The translations under genes were made by a program, and so were the position numbers. Positions 28,151 through 37,798 of a stretch of 64,000 bases of DNA are shown piece by piece. Origin of the DNA: Rossellomorea orangium (GTDB lineage: Bacteria; Bacillota; Bacilli; Bacillales; Bacillaceae_B); contig NZ_JAHWGH010000012.1 of assembly GCF_019334305.1 (NCBI RefSeq), forward strand, positions 1 through 64,000. Direction: 5' to 3'. The notes under the pieces were generated by a model that saw only the letters and a program-made list of their open reading frames with translations, had not been told where the DNA came from and did not search any database. Each line of letters starts with the position of its first letter. Position 1 is the first letter of the stretch.

Positions 28151-29358
28151 AATATAATCGCATACTCGTAAGATACGGTGAAATTTCCACCAAAGGACGA
28201 AACCGAAAAATGTTCACGGCCAAGCTCCGTGAAAATATTCTGCAGGCATTGAAGGATTTCCCGACGATTTCCGTTTCAGCGAGCAGAGACCGCCTTCATA
28301 TTCAATTGGGGGACGAGAATGGGGAAGAAATCATTCCGAGACTCCAGAAGATCTTCGGAATCCAATCATTCAGCCCTGTCGTTAAGGTCCCTCAAGACAT
28401 GGAGGAAATCAAGAAAGCGGGACTGGCACTCGTGGAAAAGAGCTTTTCGCCTGGGAAGACTTTTAAAGTCTCTGCCCGCAGAGCGGATAAAAAGTTTGAA
28501 CTGGACACGAATGAACTGAATTATGAAGTGGGATCCCACATCCTCCGCAATCTGGACGGACTAAAGGTCGACGTGAAAAAACCAGATATCCAACTGAATG
28601 TAGAAGTGCGAAAAGAGGGAGTCTACCTTTCCTCTGAAATTTATCAGGGGTCCACGGGGATGCCGGTCGGAGCCAGCGGAAAAGCGATGCTCATGCTTTC
28701 AGGAGGAATCGACAGCCCTGTTGCAGGTTATCTTACAATGAAACGGGGCGTGGAAATCGAAGCCGTCCATTTCCACAGCCCGCCGTTTACAAGTGAACGG
28801 GCAAAACAGAAGGTCATCGATCTGTCGCAGAAACTGTCTGCCTTCAGCGGAAAAGTGAAGCTGCATATCGTTCCTTTCACGAAAGTACAGCAAACGATCC
28901 ATGATCAGGTTCCTGAGAATTATACGATGACTTCTACGAGACGAATGATGTTGCGAATTGCAGACGCGATTCGTGAGAAGCATGAAGGACGTGCCCTCAT
29001 CACAGGCGAAAGCCTCGGTCAGGTGGCAAGCCAGACCCTCGAGAGCATGGAAGCGATCAATGCAGTTACGAACACACCTGTGCTACGTCCACTAATCGCA
29101 ATGGACAAGCTGGAAATCATCGATATCGCCCAAAGAATCGATACCCATGACATTTCCATCCTTCCATATGAGGATTGCTGTACCATTTTCACGCCGCCGG
29201 CTCCAAAAACGAGACCGAAAAAGGAAAAAGTGGAGTATTATGAAAGCTTCGTTGATTTCGGATCTCTTCTCAAAGAGGCTGTAGACGGTACAGAAACGAT
29301 CACAATCGACGGTTCCACCGGTTCAGAGTCAGAAAAAACCTTTGACGAATTACTCTAA
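28147..29358 (+). CDS. thiI: tRNA 4-thiouridine synthase ThiI
   Basis: 403 aa. N-terminal ferredoxin-like and THUMP domains (to about 165), then a PP-loop ATPase with SGGIDSPVAGYL. It makes 4-thiouridine at position 8 of tRNA. As in other bacilli there is no C-terminal rhodanese domain, which agrees with direct sulfur transfer from the coupled NifZ. ATGA overlap with nifZ. Confidence 0.95.
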   Translation: MKYNRILVRYGEISTKGRNRKMFTAKLRENILQALKDFPTISVSASRDRLHIQLGDENGEEIIPRLQKIFGIQSFSPVVKVPQDMEEIKKAGLALVEKSFSPGKTFKVSARRADKKFELDTNELNYEVGSHILRNLDGLKVDVKKPDIQLNVEVRKEGVYLSSEIYQGSTGMPVGASGKAMLMLSGGIDSPVAGYLTMKRGVEIEAVHFHSPPFTSERAKQKVIDLSQKLSAFSGKVKLHIVPFTKVQQTIHDQVPENYTMTSTRRMMLRIADAIREKHEGRALITGESLGQVASQTLESMEAINAVTNTPVLRPLIAMDKLEIIDIAQRIDTHDISILPYEDCCTIFTPPAPKTRPKKEKVEYYESFVDFGSLLKEAVDGTETITIDGSTGSESEKTFDELL

Positions 29359-29389
29359 AAATTTAGGATAATTTACCAACGAATTTCCT

Positions 29390-29420
29390 TGTATGAAGCC
29401 ATGTGTTTTGACACAATCTA
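29390..29420 (+). promoter_or_regulatory. Probable sigma-G promoter of the SASP gene
   Basis: TGTATG (29390-29395) and CAATCTA (29414-29420) with an 18-base gap resemble the forespore sigma-G pattern (TGnATA, CATnnTA). The AAGGAGGTG ribosome binding site follows. Confidence 0.5.
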
Positions 29421-29444
29421 TATTCAACAAGGAGGTGAAAACAC

Positions 29445-29648
29445 ATGGCAAACAACAGTTCAAATCAATTAGTAGCTCCAGGAGCTCAACAAGCAATCGA
29501 CCAAATGAAATACGAAATCGCTTCTGAATTCGGAGTTCAACTTGGTCCAGATGCAACAGCACGCGCTAACGGTTCTGTAGGTGGTGAAATCACTAAACGT
29601 TTAGTTCAAATGGCTGAACAACAAATCGGTGGCGGATACTCAAAATAA
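29445..29648 (+). CDS. sspA: Small acid-soluble spore protein, alpha/beta type
   Basis: 67 aa. The germination protease site EIASEFG is at about 24-30 and the DNA-binding block with [15 protein letters not shown] is complete. It coats and protects spore DNA. Gene position after thiI matches B. subtilis sspA, although members are so alike that the letter is positional. Unusually strong AAGGAGGTG. Confidence 0.95.
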   Translation: MANNSSNQLVAPGAQQAIDQMKYEIASEFGVQLGPDATARANGSVGGEITKRLVQMAEQQIGGGYSK

Positions 29649-29665
29649 TTAAATACAATGGCTAC

Positions 29666-29695
29666 AAAGGAGCGGGTTTCCCCGCTCCTTTTCTA
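29666..29695 (+). terminator. SASP gene terminator
   Basis: AAGGAGCGGG/CCCGCTCCTT with a TTTC loop, then TTCTATTTG. Confidence 0.85.
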
Positions 29696-29805
29696 TTTGT
29701 TATGGAGAAGAGGAAACCCCATTTCCAGGTCATCTCCTTACCTCATTGACAATCCTTTTGTCGAAAAACCTCACATATTGACGGTAATCAGATTTAGCCA
29801 AATAA

Positions 29806-29834
29806 TTTAAAAAATTTAAATTATTTTGTATAAT
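29806..29834 (+). promoter_or_regulatory. ytcI promoter
   Basis: TATAAT (29829-29834) with a weak TTTAAA (29806-29811) at 17 bases, in a strongly AT-rich stretch. Confidence 0.55.
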
Positions 29835-29870
29835 AGAGAAGTAGTACCGACAAACAAGGGGGAGTCAGAT

Positions 29871-31454
29871 GTGAAAAGGGAAGAATTGATTGCACCGGAA
29901 AAGTACAATTTGGTAGAGGAAGTAGAGAAGTTTGCAAGTGATCAAGACAAGCTTGCCATCAAATGGGAAAATGAAGAAGGAAAGAAAGAAGACATTACAT
30001 ATTCGCAATTATTGAAAGATGTAAATAAAATTGGAAACGTTTTCTACGGGGCGGGTCTAGAAAAGGGGGATGTCATCCTTGTCATGGTTCCACGTCTGAT
30101 AGAGGCGTACGCCGTCTATCTTGCGGCCCTTAAATCAGGATTAGTGGTGATACCGAGCTCTGAAATGCTGCGGACGAAAGATCTTGAATACCGCATTGAT
30201 CATGGGGATGTGAAAGGGATCGTAGCGTACGCTCCATTTGTGGAGCAGTTTGAAAACGTGAGGGGGATGGAAAATCTCCAGAAGTTCGTCGTCGGTGAAA
30301 AGCAGGAGGGCTGGATAGCCATACAAGAAGAGATGAAAGGTGCATCTGAAGAACTTGCATTCGCTGATACGAAAAGGGATGACATGGCGTTCTTATCTTA
30401 CACTTCAGGGACGACGGGAAATCCGAAAGGGGTTGTCCACACACATGGATGGGCCTATGCTCACCTGAAAACAGCCGCTCGTGAATGGTTATGCATCGAA
30501 GAGGGTGACACGGTTTGGGCGACGGCAGGTCCAGGGTGGCAAAAGTGGATTTGGAGTCCGTTCCTGTCTGTGCTGGGATCAGGAGCTACCGGTCTTGTAT
30601 ACCAAGGGAAGTTCGATCCCAATAAATATCTGCAGATGCTTCAGGATAATCATGTCAACGTGCTATGCTGTACGCCGACAGAGTATCGCTTGATGGCCAA
30701 AGTCGATAACCTGGGAACATATAAGCTTGATCATCTGCACAGCGCCGTATCGGCAGGAGAGCCGTTAAACAGGGAAGTCATCGATGCGTTTAAGAGATAC
30801 TTCGAGATCGAAGTCCGCGACGGCTACGGACAGACGGAAAACACACTTCTCGTCGGAATCATGAAAGGTATGGAACTGAAACCGGGATCCATGGGGAAAC
30901 CGACACCTGGAAACAGGGTCGAAATCATCAACGACGAAGGCTATCCATGTGAAGTAGGAGAAGTGGGAGACATCGCGGTTCACGTTGAAACCCCTGCCCT
31001 CTTCAAAAATTATTATAAAGATCCTGAGCGCACAGCCATGCAGTTCAGGGGAGATTACTATATTACAGGAGACAAAGCCAAGAAGGATGAAGACGGCTAC
31101 TTCTGGTTCGAAGGCCGCGGGGATGACATCATCATCAGCTCCGGTTACACAATTGGACCTTTTGAAGTAGAGGATGCACTTGTCAAACATCCATCCGTTC
31201 AGGAATGTGCCGTTGTAGGAAGCCCTGATGAGGTCAGGGGTTTGATCGTAAAGGCATTCGTTGTACTGCGGGAAGATGTGGATCAGGCTGATCCGGAACT
31301 GATTCCTGCCCTACAGCAGCATGTGAAAGAACTAACGGCTCCTTACAAATATCCGCGTAAGATTGAATTTGTAAAGGAACTGCCGAAAACGACATCAGGG
31401 AAGATCAGAAGAATCGAGCTTAGACAAAAAGAATTGAATTCTGTCAAAAACTGA
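29871..31454 (+). CDS. ytcI: Acyl-CoA synthetase of the acetyl-CoA synthetase type (YtcI)
   Basis: 527 aa AMP-forming ligase. P-loop YTSGTTGNPKGVVHTHGWA, DGYGQTE adenine motif, and the C-terminal LPKTTSGKIRR with its catalytic lysine. Related to AcsA but shorter at the N-terminus; the acid it activates is not known (medium- or short-chain). The GTG at 29871 has AAGGGGGAG eight bases upstream; the earlier in-frame TTG at 29826 lies in the -10. Position after the SASP gene matches ytcI. Confidence 0.88.
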   Translation: MKREELIAPEKYNLVEEVEKFASDQDKLAIKWENEEGKKEDITYSQLLKDVNKIGNVFYGAGLEKGDVILVMVPRLIEAYAVYLAALKSGLVVIPSSEMLRTKDLEYRIDHGDVKGIVAYAPFVEQFENVRGMENLQKFVVGEKQEGWIAIQEEMKGASEELAFADTKRDDMAFLSYTSGTTGNPKGVVHTHGWAYAHLKTAAREWLCIEEGDTVWATAGPGWQKWIWSPFLSVLGSGATGLVYQGKFDPNKYLQMLQDNHVNVLCCTPTEYRLMAKVDNLGTYKLDHLHSAVSAGEPLNREVIDAFKRYFEIEVRDGYGQTENTLLVGIMKGMELKPGSMGKPTPGNRVEIINDEGYPCEVGEVGDIAVHVETPALFKNYYKDPERTAMQFRGDYYITGDKAKKDEDGYFWFEGRGDDIIISSGYTIGPFEVEDALVKHPSVQECAVVGSPDEVRGLIVKAFVVLREDVDQADPELIPALQQHVKELTAPYKYPRKIEFVKELPKTTSGKIRRIELRQKELNSVKN

Positions 31455-31461
31455 TCACCCG

Positions 31462-31492
31462 ATAGGGAGCCTATAAGGCTCTCTATTTTTTT
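31462..31492 (+). terminator. ytcI terminator
   Basis: ATAGGGAGCC pairs with GGCTCTCTAT around a short loop, followed by seven Ts. Confidence 0.85.
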
Positions 31493-31570
31493 ATGGTTTT
31501 TCCATTTCAGAATTTTTCTATAATATGATACATTTGAGAAATAGACTTTTATGAAAGAAGGAAATGCATC

Positions 31571-33160
31571 ATGGGTACTTTATGGAGAAACGGAATCATC
31601 TATACAATGCAGCATGAAGGTCATCAAGTGGAAGCAGTATTTACAGAGAACGGTCTGATCAAAGGCCTGGGCACATCTGAACAATTGGAGCAGGAGTTTA
31701 CGGTAGATTCTGTGGTGGATTTGGAGCAGAAGGTGATGTTCCCGGGGTTTGTGGATAGTCACATGCATCTGATCGGTCACGGTGAAACACTGATGAGGCT
31801 GGATCTTTCCAGTATGAATAGTAAACGGGAAGTGCTCGATGCAATCAAGGAAAAAGCCGGCGGCCTGGAAGAAGGGAAATGGGTCATCGGTGAAGGCTGG
31901 AATGAGAATCTTTGGAGTGATGCAGCCGTCCTGACGAAGCAGGAAATCGACGCTGTCGTCCCCCATCATCCCGTCCTATTGAAACGGATTTGCCGACATG
32001 CTATGGTCGTCAATTCATTGGCATTGAGAAATGCAGGAATCGATGAACACACACCGAATCCTCCAGGTGGCTTGATTGAAAAGGACGATGATGGATCGCT
32101 CAATGGATTACTGAAGGATAAGGCACAGGACCTGATGATCGACGCCCTGCCTTCCATCTCATCCGAGTACCTCGTCGAAGCCTTGACAAAAGGGATCGAA
32201 AGCTGCTGGGAGCATGGACTGGTCGGCGGCCACACAGAGGATTTAAGCTATTATGGAAACTTCAAGAAAACGTATGATGCGTTCCTGGAGACAATTAATG
32301 TAGGCAAAAAGAAATTCAGGGCTCACCTTCTTGTCCACCATGCAGTCATTGAAGATTGGAAGGAAGAGGGGCATCATTTCCTTGGAGGAAATGAATTCAT
32401 TGAATTCGGTGCCATGAAAATCTTCGCTGACGGAGCGTTAGGAGGCAGAACGGCGTTACTCAGCTACCCGTACGCCGATGATCCAAGCACGAGCGGGGTC
32501 AGCATCCACACCAATGAAAGACTTCAGGAACTGGTGAAAAAGGCAAGGAAGTATGAACTGCCGATAGCGGTCCATACGATCGGGGATCAGGCTTTTGAAA
32601 ATGTCGTCGATGCGGTCCTGGAGGAACCTTCCGTTCACGGAAGACGCGACCGTCTCATCCACGCCCAGATCCTTCGCAAAGAATTGATTGATAAAATCAA
32701 AGGACTGCCCCTTATCCTGGATATTCAACCGAGATTCGTGGCGTCGGATTTCCCTTGGGTGATCGACCGATTGGGTGAGGAAAACATGACATACAACTAT
32801 GCCTGGAAAACGCTCCTTGAGGAAGGCATTCCTTGTGCAGGTGGATCGGATGCACCGATCGAGCCGATCAACCCGCTTTGGGGGATTCATGCGGCGGTCA
32901 CCCGCACCAACCCTCTTGATCCTGGGAAAACGGAGTATCGTCCAGAAGAGAAGCTTACGATGTATGAGGCAATCTCCCTTTTTACAAAGGGCAGCGCCTA
33001 TGCCTGTCACCATGAAGACGATAGAGGAGTGATCTCTGAAGGCTATACGGCCGATTTCACCGTATTGGACATCGATCCATTCACTGTCGAGGAAGACCAA
33101 TTACTCGGTAAAGTCGTCGATATGACCATCGTGGACGAAACCATTGTCTATAAAAAATAA
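31571..33160 (+). CDS. ytcJ: Amidohydrolase-family metal-dependent hydrolase (YtcJ)
   Basis: 529 aa, amidohydrolase superfamily, YtcJ-like group. Metal ligands HMHLIGHG near residue 64, AVHTIGDQAF, HAQ and GGSDAPIEPINP near 430. Family substrates are poorly known; many are predicted exo-hydrolases of N-acyl or amide compounds. The ATG follows GAAGGAAA. Neighbour ytcI as in B. subtilis. Confidence 0.88.
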   Translation: MGTLWRNGIIYTMQHEGHQVEAVFTENGLIKGLGTSEQLEQEFTVDSVVDLEQKVMFPGFVDSHMHLIGHGETLMRLDLSSMNSKREVLDAIKEKAGGLEEGKWVIGEGWNENLWSDAAVLTKQEIDAVVPHHPVLLKRICRHAMVVNSLALRNAGIDEHTPNPPGGLIEKDDDGSLNGLLKDKAQDLMIDALPSISSEYLVEALTKGIESCWEHGLVGGHTEDLSYYGNFKKTYDAFLETINVGKKKFRAHLLVHHAVIEDWKEEGHHFLGGNEFIEFGAMKIFADGALGGRTALLSYPYADDPSTSGVSIHTNERLQELVKKARKYELPIAVHTIGDQAFENVVDAVLEEPSVHGRRDRLIHAQILRKELIDKIKGLPLILDIQPRFVASDFPWVIDRLGEENMTYNYAWKTLLEEGIPCAGGSDAPIEPINPLWGIHAAVTRTNPLDPGKTEYRPEEKLTMYEAISLFTKGSAYACHHEDDRGVISEGYTADFTVLDIDPFTVEEDQLLGKVVDMTIVDETIVYKK

Positions 33161-33238
33161 ATAATCATTGCCCCCAAAACCTTTCACCGATATAATGGAG
33201 ATATTTCGGAAATAGAAATAGTTTTGGGGGTGTTTTTT

Positions 33239-34153
33239 ATGAAGCAAGATCAAGCCGGGATTCTGTATACGGCCTTTTCCTATTTTCTTTGGGGAATTCT
33301 TCCGATCTACTGGAAATGGCTCAATCATGTATCAGCGGATGAGATACTGGCCAACCGCATTTTCTGGTCCTTCTGGTTCATGCTTCTATTCCTGTTCGTC
33401 AGCAGGCGTTGGAAGGATTTTACCAACTATTTAAAAACATCTCTGACCAAAAAGAAGCAGCTGTTCGCCTTGCTGCTCGCTTCAATCCTGATCAGCACAA
33501 ACTGGTTTATTTACATTTGGGCTGTGAATACCAATCAGATGGTGGAAGCAAGCCTCGGCTATTATATTAATCCGCTGGTCAGCGTATTATTGGGCGTGTT
33601 TATTTTAAAAGAAAGCCTGTCGAAGGCTCAAATGGTATCCTTCGGGTTAGCTGCCATCGGAGTGCTGATCCTGACGATTTCCTATGGGGAATTCCCCTGG
33701 ATCGCCATCGGTCTCGCCTTCTCATTCGGACTATACGGCCTGGCCAAAAAACTCATCCAAGTCGAATCATCCATCGGACTCACACTCGAAACGATGACCA
33801 TCGCACCCGTATCCCTGATTTACCTTGCCTACATGTACAAAGAAGGAACCCTTTCTCTGTTCCATGTATCGGGAGGGACGGACCTCTTACTTATGGGAGC
33901 AGGTGCGGCGACCGCGATTCCGTTGCTGTTCTTCTCAAAAGGTGCGCAGCAGATTCCTTTGTATATGGTCGGATTTTTGCAATACATTGCCCCGACGATC
34001 ACGTTGATCCTCGGCATATGGATGTATCATGAAGAGTTTTCGACGACCCATCTCATTTCGTTTATGTTCATTTGGCTGGCATTGACAATCTTTACGGCTT
34101 CGCGAGTGCAGTATGCGAGGAAGCGGAGAAGAGAGGCGAGATTGTCAGCGTAA
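33239..34153 (+). CDS. rarD: RarD/EamA-type drug-metabolite transporter
   Basis: 304 aa, ten predicted membrane segments in two EamA halves. It opens with the RarD-type YTAFSYFLWGILPIYWKW. Substrate not known (RarD members are annotated for chloramphenicol sensitivity). Start at ATG 33239 with GGGGGTG eight bases before; the in-frame TTG at 33224 overlaps that site. Its promoter probably uses TATAAT at 33191. Confidence 0.85.
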   Translation: MKQDQAGILYTAFSYFLWGILPIYWKWLNHVSADEILANRIFWSFWFMLLFLFVSRRWKDFTNYLKTSLTKKKQLFALLLASILISTNWFIYIWAVNTNQMVEASLGYYINPLVSVLLGVFILKESLSKAQMVSFGLAAIGVLILTISYGEFPWIAIGLAFSFGLYGLAKKLIQVESSIGLTLETMTIAPVSLIYLAYMYKEGTLSLFHVSGGTDLLLMGAGAATAIPLLFFSKGAQQIPLYMVGFLQYIAPTITLILGIWMYHEEFSTTHLISFMFIWLALTIFTASRVQYARKRRREARLSA

Positions 34154-34156
34154 TTG

Positions 34157-34192
34157 AAAACGCTCCAGGTGTGGATACCTGGAGCGTTTTTT
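34157..34192 (+). terminator. rarD terminator
   Basis: A 14-bp stem AAAACGCTCCAGGT with its complement and six Ts; the A run on the other side makes it usable from the minus strand too. Confidence 0.9.
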
Positions 34193-34277
34193 GTATGAGA
34201 TTTGTGAGTGATGTGGCAAGAGGTTGGAGCAATGAGTTAATTGGTTAAAGACTCGCAACCAATCACGTCAGTTCACC

Positions 34278-35078
34278 CTACAAAAACGACCGTTTCACTT
34301 TCTCCCAGAACGAATTATCCTTCAATTTCACCGTTTTGATTACTTTATCACTTAACTTGGCTTCAACTTTTTCCACATGCTGAATGCTTAATGCTTCATT
34401 ATCCATTCCCATCGCCGGATAATCGTTTCCGTCCTGGACGATCTTCAGGACCAGGCGGCGCTGTCCGCTCACAATAAAGGATGACCCCAGGGTACGATAG
34501 CGGTTATTATTCAAGGAAGCCATTTCGCTCACCTGGATACAAGGAAGCATCGGATCGACGACGGCTCCATTGACGGATTTGTTATAAGCGGTGCTTCCCG
34601 TCGGAGTGGCGAAGATCATGCCGTCGCCTCTGAACGTTTCAAAATGTTTGTCGTCGATGAAGACGTCCATGACGAAGGTTTTGATGATGCCGGAGCGGAT
34701 GCTGAATTCATTCAGGCAGTGAAAGGACGTCTGGTTGTCGACGGTCACTTCGATGGTCGGGTATTTACGTACTTCGATCTGCTCGGTTGTCATGGCTTCG
34801 ATCATCTTGGATGTGTCATCGATATGGAAGTCACAGTACATGCTGAGCGTGCCGCCGGTTGAAATACCTGCATACAGGCAGTCCTCCCTGAAGCCGGTTT
34901 GCCGGACGGCCTGAAGGAATGTTCCGTCGCCTCCGATGCTGACGATGATATTTGCGTTCTTCGAAGATTCTACTATATTGAAATCATACCGCCTTGCCAG
35001 TTCATATAATTGATCAAGTTTGGCCTGCATTCCTTCTTGTTGAAGGGCATAGAAAAAGATATTTCGACGGTTATTCAT
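34278..35078 (-). CDS. nadK2: NAD kinase 2
   Basis: 266 aa, ATP-NAD kinase making NADP. GGDGT motif in SIGGDGTFLQAV and the GDGMIFATPTGSTAYN nucleotide-binding block are intact. The second NAD kinase paralogue of bacilli (YtdI), by its position between ytcJ and sppA. Single gene, convergent with rarD. Confidence 0.93.
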   Translation of the reverse strand: MNNRRNIFFYALQQEGMQAKLDQLYELARRYDFNIVESSKNANIIVSIGGDGTFLQAVRQTGFREDCLYAGISTGGTLSMYCDFHIDDTSKMIEAMTTEQIEVRKYPTIEVTVDNQTSFHCLNEFSIRSGIIKTFVMDVFIDDKHFETFRGDGMIFATPTGSTAYNKSVNGAVVDPMLPCIQVSEMASLNNNRYRTLGSSFIVSGQRRLVLKIVQDGNDYPAMGMDNEALSIQHVEKVEAKLSDKVIKTVKLKDNSFWEKVKRSFL

Positions 35079-35228
35079 CGTATGTACCTCCCAGGATAAA
35101 AGATAATTTTTCCCATTTACATAAAATTTTGCTAGAATCTAACTTAGTGAATATTCTATCATGTTTCCCCATGAGAATGATATTCATATCCTTACATAAG
35201 ATAGGGTAAACGAGGGAGGAATATACAG

Positions 35229-36239
35229 ATGAATGCAAAAAGGTGGACGGCATTAGGAATCGCTGGCGCATTATTCTTTGTTTCGGTAATCGTCAACTTT
35301 GCGACCTCTGCTGTGACAAGTGATGTTAATCAAGCATTTGAAGACATGTTCGGAGGGACGGACAATCCATTCTCCGAAGAAATCATCGATGAAGGAAATG
35401 CGAATAAACGGATCGCGGTCCTTGAAGTGGAAGGTGTCATCCAGGATACGGGTGGTGCAAGTTCCTTATTCGAAAGCCCGGGCTATAACCACGAGCTCTT
35501 TATGGATAAGCTTGATGCCGTTGAAAAAGACAAATCAGTCAAAGGGATCATTTTAAAAGTGAATTCTCCAGGCGGCGGTGTAGTGGAAAGTGCACAGATC
35601 CACTCGAAACTGGTGGAAATCATGGAAAAAACGAAGAAGCCGATCTATGTATCGATGGGCGGTACGGCGGCATCCGGAGGCTACTACATATCAGCACCGG
35701 CTACAAAAATCTTCGCCAGCAAAGAAACGCTCACGGGTTCACTCGGGGTCATCATGCACAGCATCAACTACTCGGAACTTGCTGAGAAATATGGAGTCGA
35801 TTTTGTCACGATCAAGAGTGGACCGTATAAAGATATTATGAGTCCGACCCGAAAAATGACGGATGAAGAACGGAAGATCATTCAATCCATGATCGACAAT
35901 TCCTATGAAGGCTTCGTCGATGTCATTGCGAAAGGCCGTGATATGTCGGAAGCGGATGTCAAGAAGATCGCAGACGGACGTGTGTACGATGGGATCCAGG
36001 CGAAGGAAGTCAACCTGATCGATGAATTCGGTTATGTGGAAGATACCATCGCCGCGATGAAGAAGGATTATAAATTAAAAGATGCACAAGTATTTGAATA
36101 CACAGCAGGTGACCCTTTCTCTGAATTCTTCAGTATGGGTGCAAGAAAAATGATGGGTCAGGATATGGAAGCGGCAGCACTGATGAAGCTCCTCTCAAAT
36201 CCTGGTTCCCCGCGATTGATGTATCTATACTCTGAATAA
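35229..36239 (+). CDS. sppA: Signal peptide peptidase SppA
   Basis: 336 aa. N-terminal membrane segment (about 8-28), then a peptidase S49 domain facing outside. Nucleophile Ser149 in GGTAASGGYYIS and base Lys201 in SGPYKDIMSP form the Ser-Lys dyad. Degrades leftover signal peptides; in B. subtilis also linked to lantibiotic resistance. ATG with GGGAGGA upstream. Followed by yteJ, 14 bases on. Confidence 0.95.
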   Translation: MNAKRWTALGIAGALFFVSVIVNFATSAVTSDVNQAFEDMFGGTDNPFSEEIIDEGNANKRIAVLEVEGVIQDTGGASSLFESPGYNHELFMDKLDAVEKDKSVKGIILKVNSPGGGVVESAQIHSKLVEIMEKTKKPIYVSMGGTAASGGYYISAPATKIFASKETLTGSLGVIMHSINYSELAEKYGVDFVTIKSGPYKDIMSPTRKMTDEERKIIQSMIDNSYEGFVDVIAKGRDMSEADVKKIADGRVYDGIQAKEVNLIDEFGYVEDTIAAMKKDYKLKDAQVFEYTAGDPFSEFFSMGARKMMGQDMEAAALMKLLSNPGSPRLMYLYSE

Positions 36240-36253
36240 GGAAGGTGAATGAC

Positions 36254-36784
36254 GTGAGTGAAAGCTTTGAGCAAAATGAAACGCGTGAACATATCGAAGT
36301 CCAGTCGACTTCACCTGACTATTCAGGTAGAATTCCCCGAGACGGTTATTACCTGGCGGGGTTCTGGATACGATTCTGGGCCTATCTTGTGGACTTGATC
36401 GTCATCGGAAGCATCACGCGGCTGATCGTAAATCCGATTTTCAGACTGCTGGACATCTCTTTATCCGACGGTTCGATGTTTGCACCGATCTCCATTTTGA
36501 CGAGCATCGTGTTCTATGGGTATTTCGTTTTGATGACGAAATACTTCAGCCAGACAATCGGAAAAATGGTATTCGGCATCCGGGTCATTGAGCTGAATGG
36601 AACGAAACCATCATGGGGAACCATTCTGTTCAGGGAACTGATCGGCCGGTTCATCTCCACGACCATCTTTATTTTATATGTGGTGGTGGCGTTTACGAAT
36701 AAGAAACAGGGGATCCATGATCTGTTTGCGGACACGACGGTGGTTCAGGAAAAGAAGAAGCTGGAATTTACTCCGGCTGTGTGA
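36254..36784 (+). CDS. yteJ: RDD-family membrane protein (YteJ)
   Basis: 176 aa. RDD domain with the Arg in AGFWIRFWAYLVDLIV and later Asp, three membrane segments. In B. subtilis YteJ works with SppA, which it inhibits. I use the GTG at 36254, eight bases after AAGGAAGG; an earlier GTG at 36245 overlaps the ribosome binding site. Co-transcribed with sppA. Confidence 0.88.
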   Translation: MSESFEQNETREHIEVQSTSPDYSGRIPRDGYYLAGFWIRFWAYLVDLIVIGSITRLIVNPIFRLLDISLSDGSMFAPISILTSIVFYGYFVLMTKYFSQTIGKMVFGIRVIELNGTKPSWGTILFRELIGRFISTTIFILYVVVAFTNKKQGIHDLFADTTVVQEKKKLEFTPAV

Positions 36785-36794
36785 GGAAGAGAAG

Positions 36795-36826
36795 CAAACC
36801 TGCTGATGTGGCGGGTTTGTTTTTTT
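36795..36826 (+). terminator. sppA-yteJ terminator
   Basis: CAAACCTGC pairs with GCGGGTTTG around a 7-base loop, followed by TTTTTTT. Confidence 0.85.
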
Positions 36827-36851
36827 AATGGTTTATTTCCTTTTTGTGGTA

Positions 36852-36967
36852 AATGACGCAATTACGTGGTGGAATGACGCAATTAATGAAATAATGACGC
36901 AATCATGGGACGAAATGACGCAATTAATCAAAAAACGACGCAATCACGAACGAAAATGACGCAATCA
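36852..36967. repeat. Phased array of six 13-bp direct repeats (AATGACGCAATYA)
   Basis: Copies start at 36852, 36873, 36893, 36914, 36934 and 36955, spacings 21, 20, 21, 20, 21. Each reads AATGACGCAATTA or AATGACGCAATCA (one has AACGACGC). All are on the same strand. The 7-8 bases between copies vary. It occupies the 288-base gap between the yteJ terminator and ytfI. No gene seen inside. Confidence 0.9.
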
Positions 36968-37072
36968 ACCCCCAGACTTGGCCGTCAGCCCCATTTTTCA
37001 CCGCAATTTCCACCTCCCCAAGTTTATTTTCCCCCGCAAAGGCCATAATAAGAGGTTGAAGGGTGTGAATTT

Positions 37073-37783
37073 ATGAGCTGGTGGATCTGGACGTTAATTA
37101 TTATTGCGGCACTTATTATATTTCTATTATTTATTGCAATCATCACGAAGCTGACCGTCACGATTTCCTTATACCATGGGAATGACAATGATCATTTCAA
37201 GGTGAAGCTGAGGGCGTGGTTTGGTTTGATCAAATATACCATCGATATTCCACTGGTAAAGCTAGATGATGACGGCCCGAATGTCGTAGTCGAGCAGGAG
37301 ACGAAGAAAGGAAATGAAAGCAATCCTTCTAAGGAAAAGGCTTCAAAAAAGAAGATCACGCCTCATGATTTTATTGCGAGCTTAAATGATACGAAAGAGG
37401 TCGTCATTCACGTCCAGTCCATGCACCGGATCATCAGGGGGTTTCTAAAAAAAGTGAAATTGGATCAAGTACAGTGGAAGACCTTTTTCGGAACTGGGGA
37501 TGCAGCATCAACGGGGACGTTGACTGGAACGATCTGGGGAATGAAAGGGAGCATCATCGGCATCCTGAGCGGGTACGTGCGCCTTCAATCCATGCCGGTC
37601 ATTGAGGTGACCCCGACATTTCAGCATGCGGTGATTCAAACTCAATTTTCATGTATTATCCAGTTTCGCATAGGGAATGCTATCCTAGTAGGTTTCAAGA
37701 TACTTCGGTACTGGAGAGGCGGCCGGGCCAGGTTTAAGACAAAGCCCCTTTCCACCATTTCTGGAGAAAAACATTCAGTTTAA
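37073..37783 (+). CDS. ytfI: DUF2953 membrane-anchored protein (YtfI)
   Basis: 236 aa. One N-terminal membrane segment (WIWTLIIIAALIIFLLFIAIIT) and a beta-rich domain with DUF2953 features, including GxGDAASTG around 141. In B. subtilis YtfI is made with YtfJ during sporulation. ATG preceded by GAAGGGTG. Stop 15 bases before ytfJ. Confidence 0.85.
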   Translation: MSWWIWTLIIIAALIIFLLFIAIITKLTVTISLYHGNDNDHFKVKLRAWFGLIKYTIDIPLVKLDDDGPNVVVEQETKKGNESNPSKEKASKKKITPHDFIASLNDTKEVVIHVQSMHRIIRGFLKKVKLDQVQWKTFFGTGDAASTGTLTGTIWGMKGSIIGILSGYVRLQSMPVIEVTPTFQHAVIQTQFSCIIQFRIGNAILVGFKILRYWRGGRARFKTKPLSTISGEKHSV

Positions 37784-37798
37784 CTAGGAGGTCTTCAC

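Noticed and set aside
32456-33100. 214-codon minus-strand frame inside ytcJ
   Set aside because: Antisense shadow of a conserved amidohydrolase.
36852-36967. CRISPR-like regular repeats
   Set aside because: Repeats are only 13 bp and spacers 7-8 bp; there are no cas genes. Far below CRISPR dimensions.
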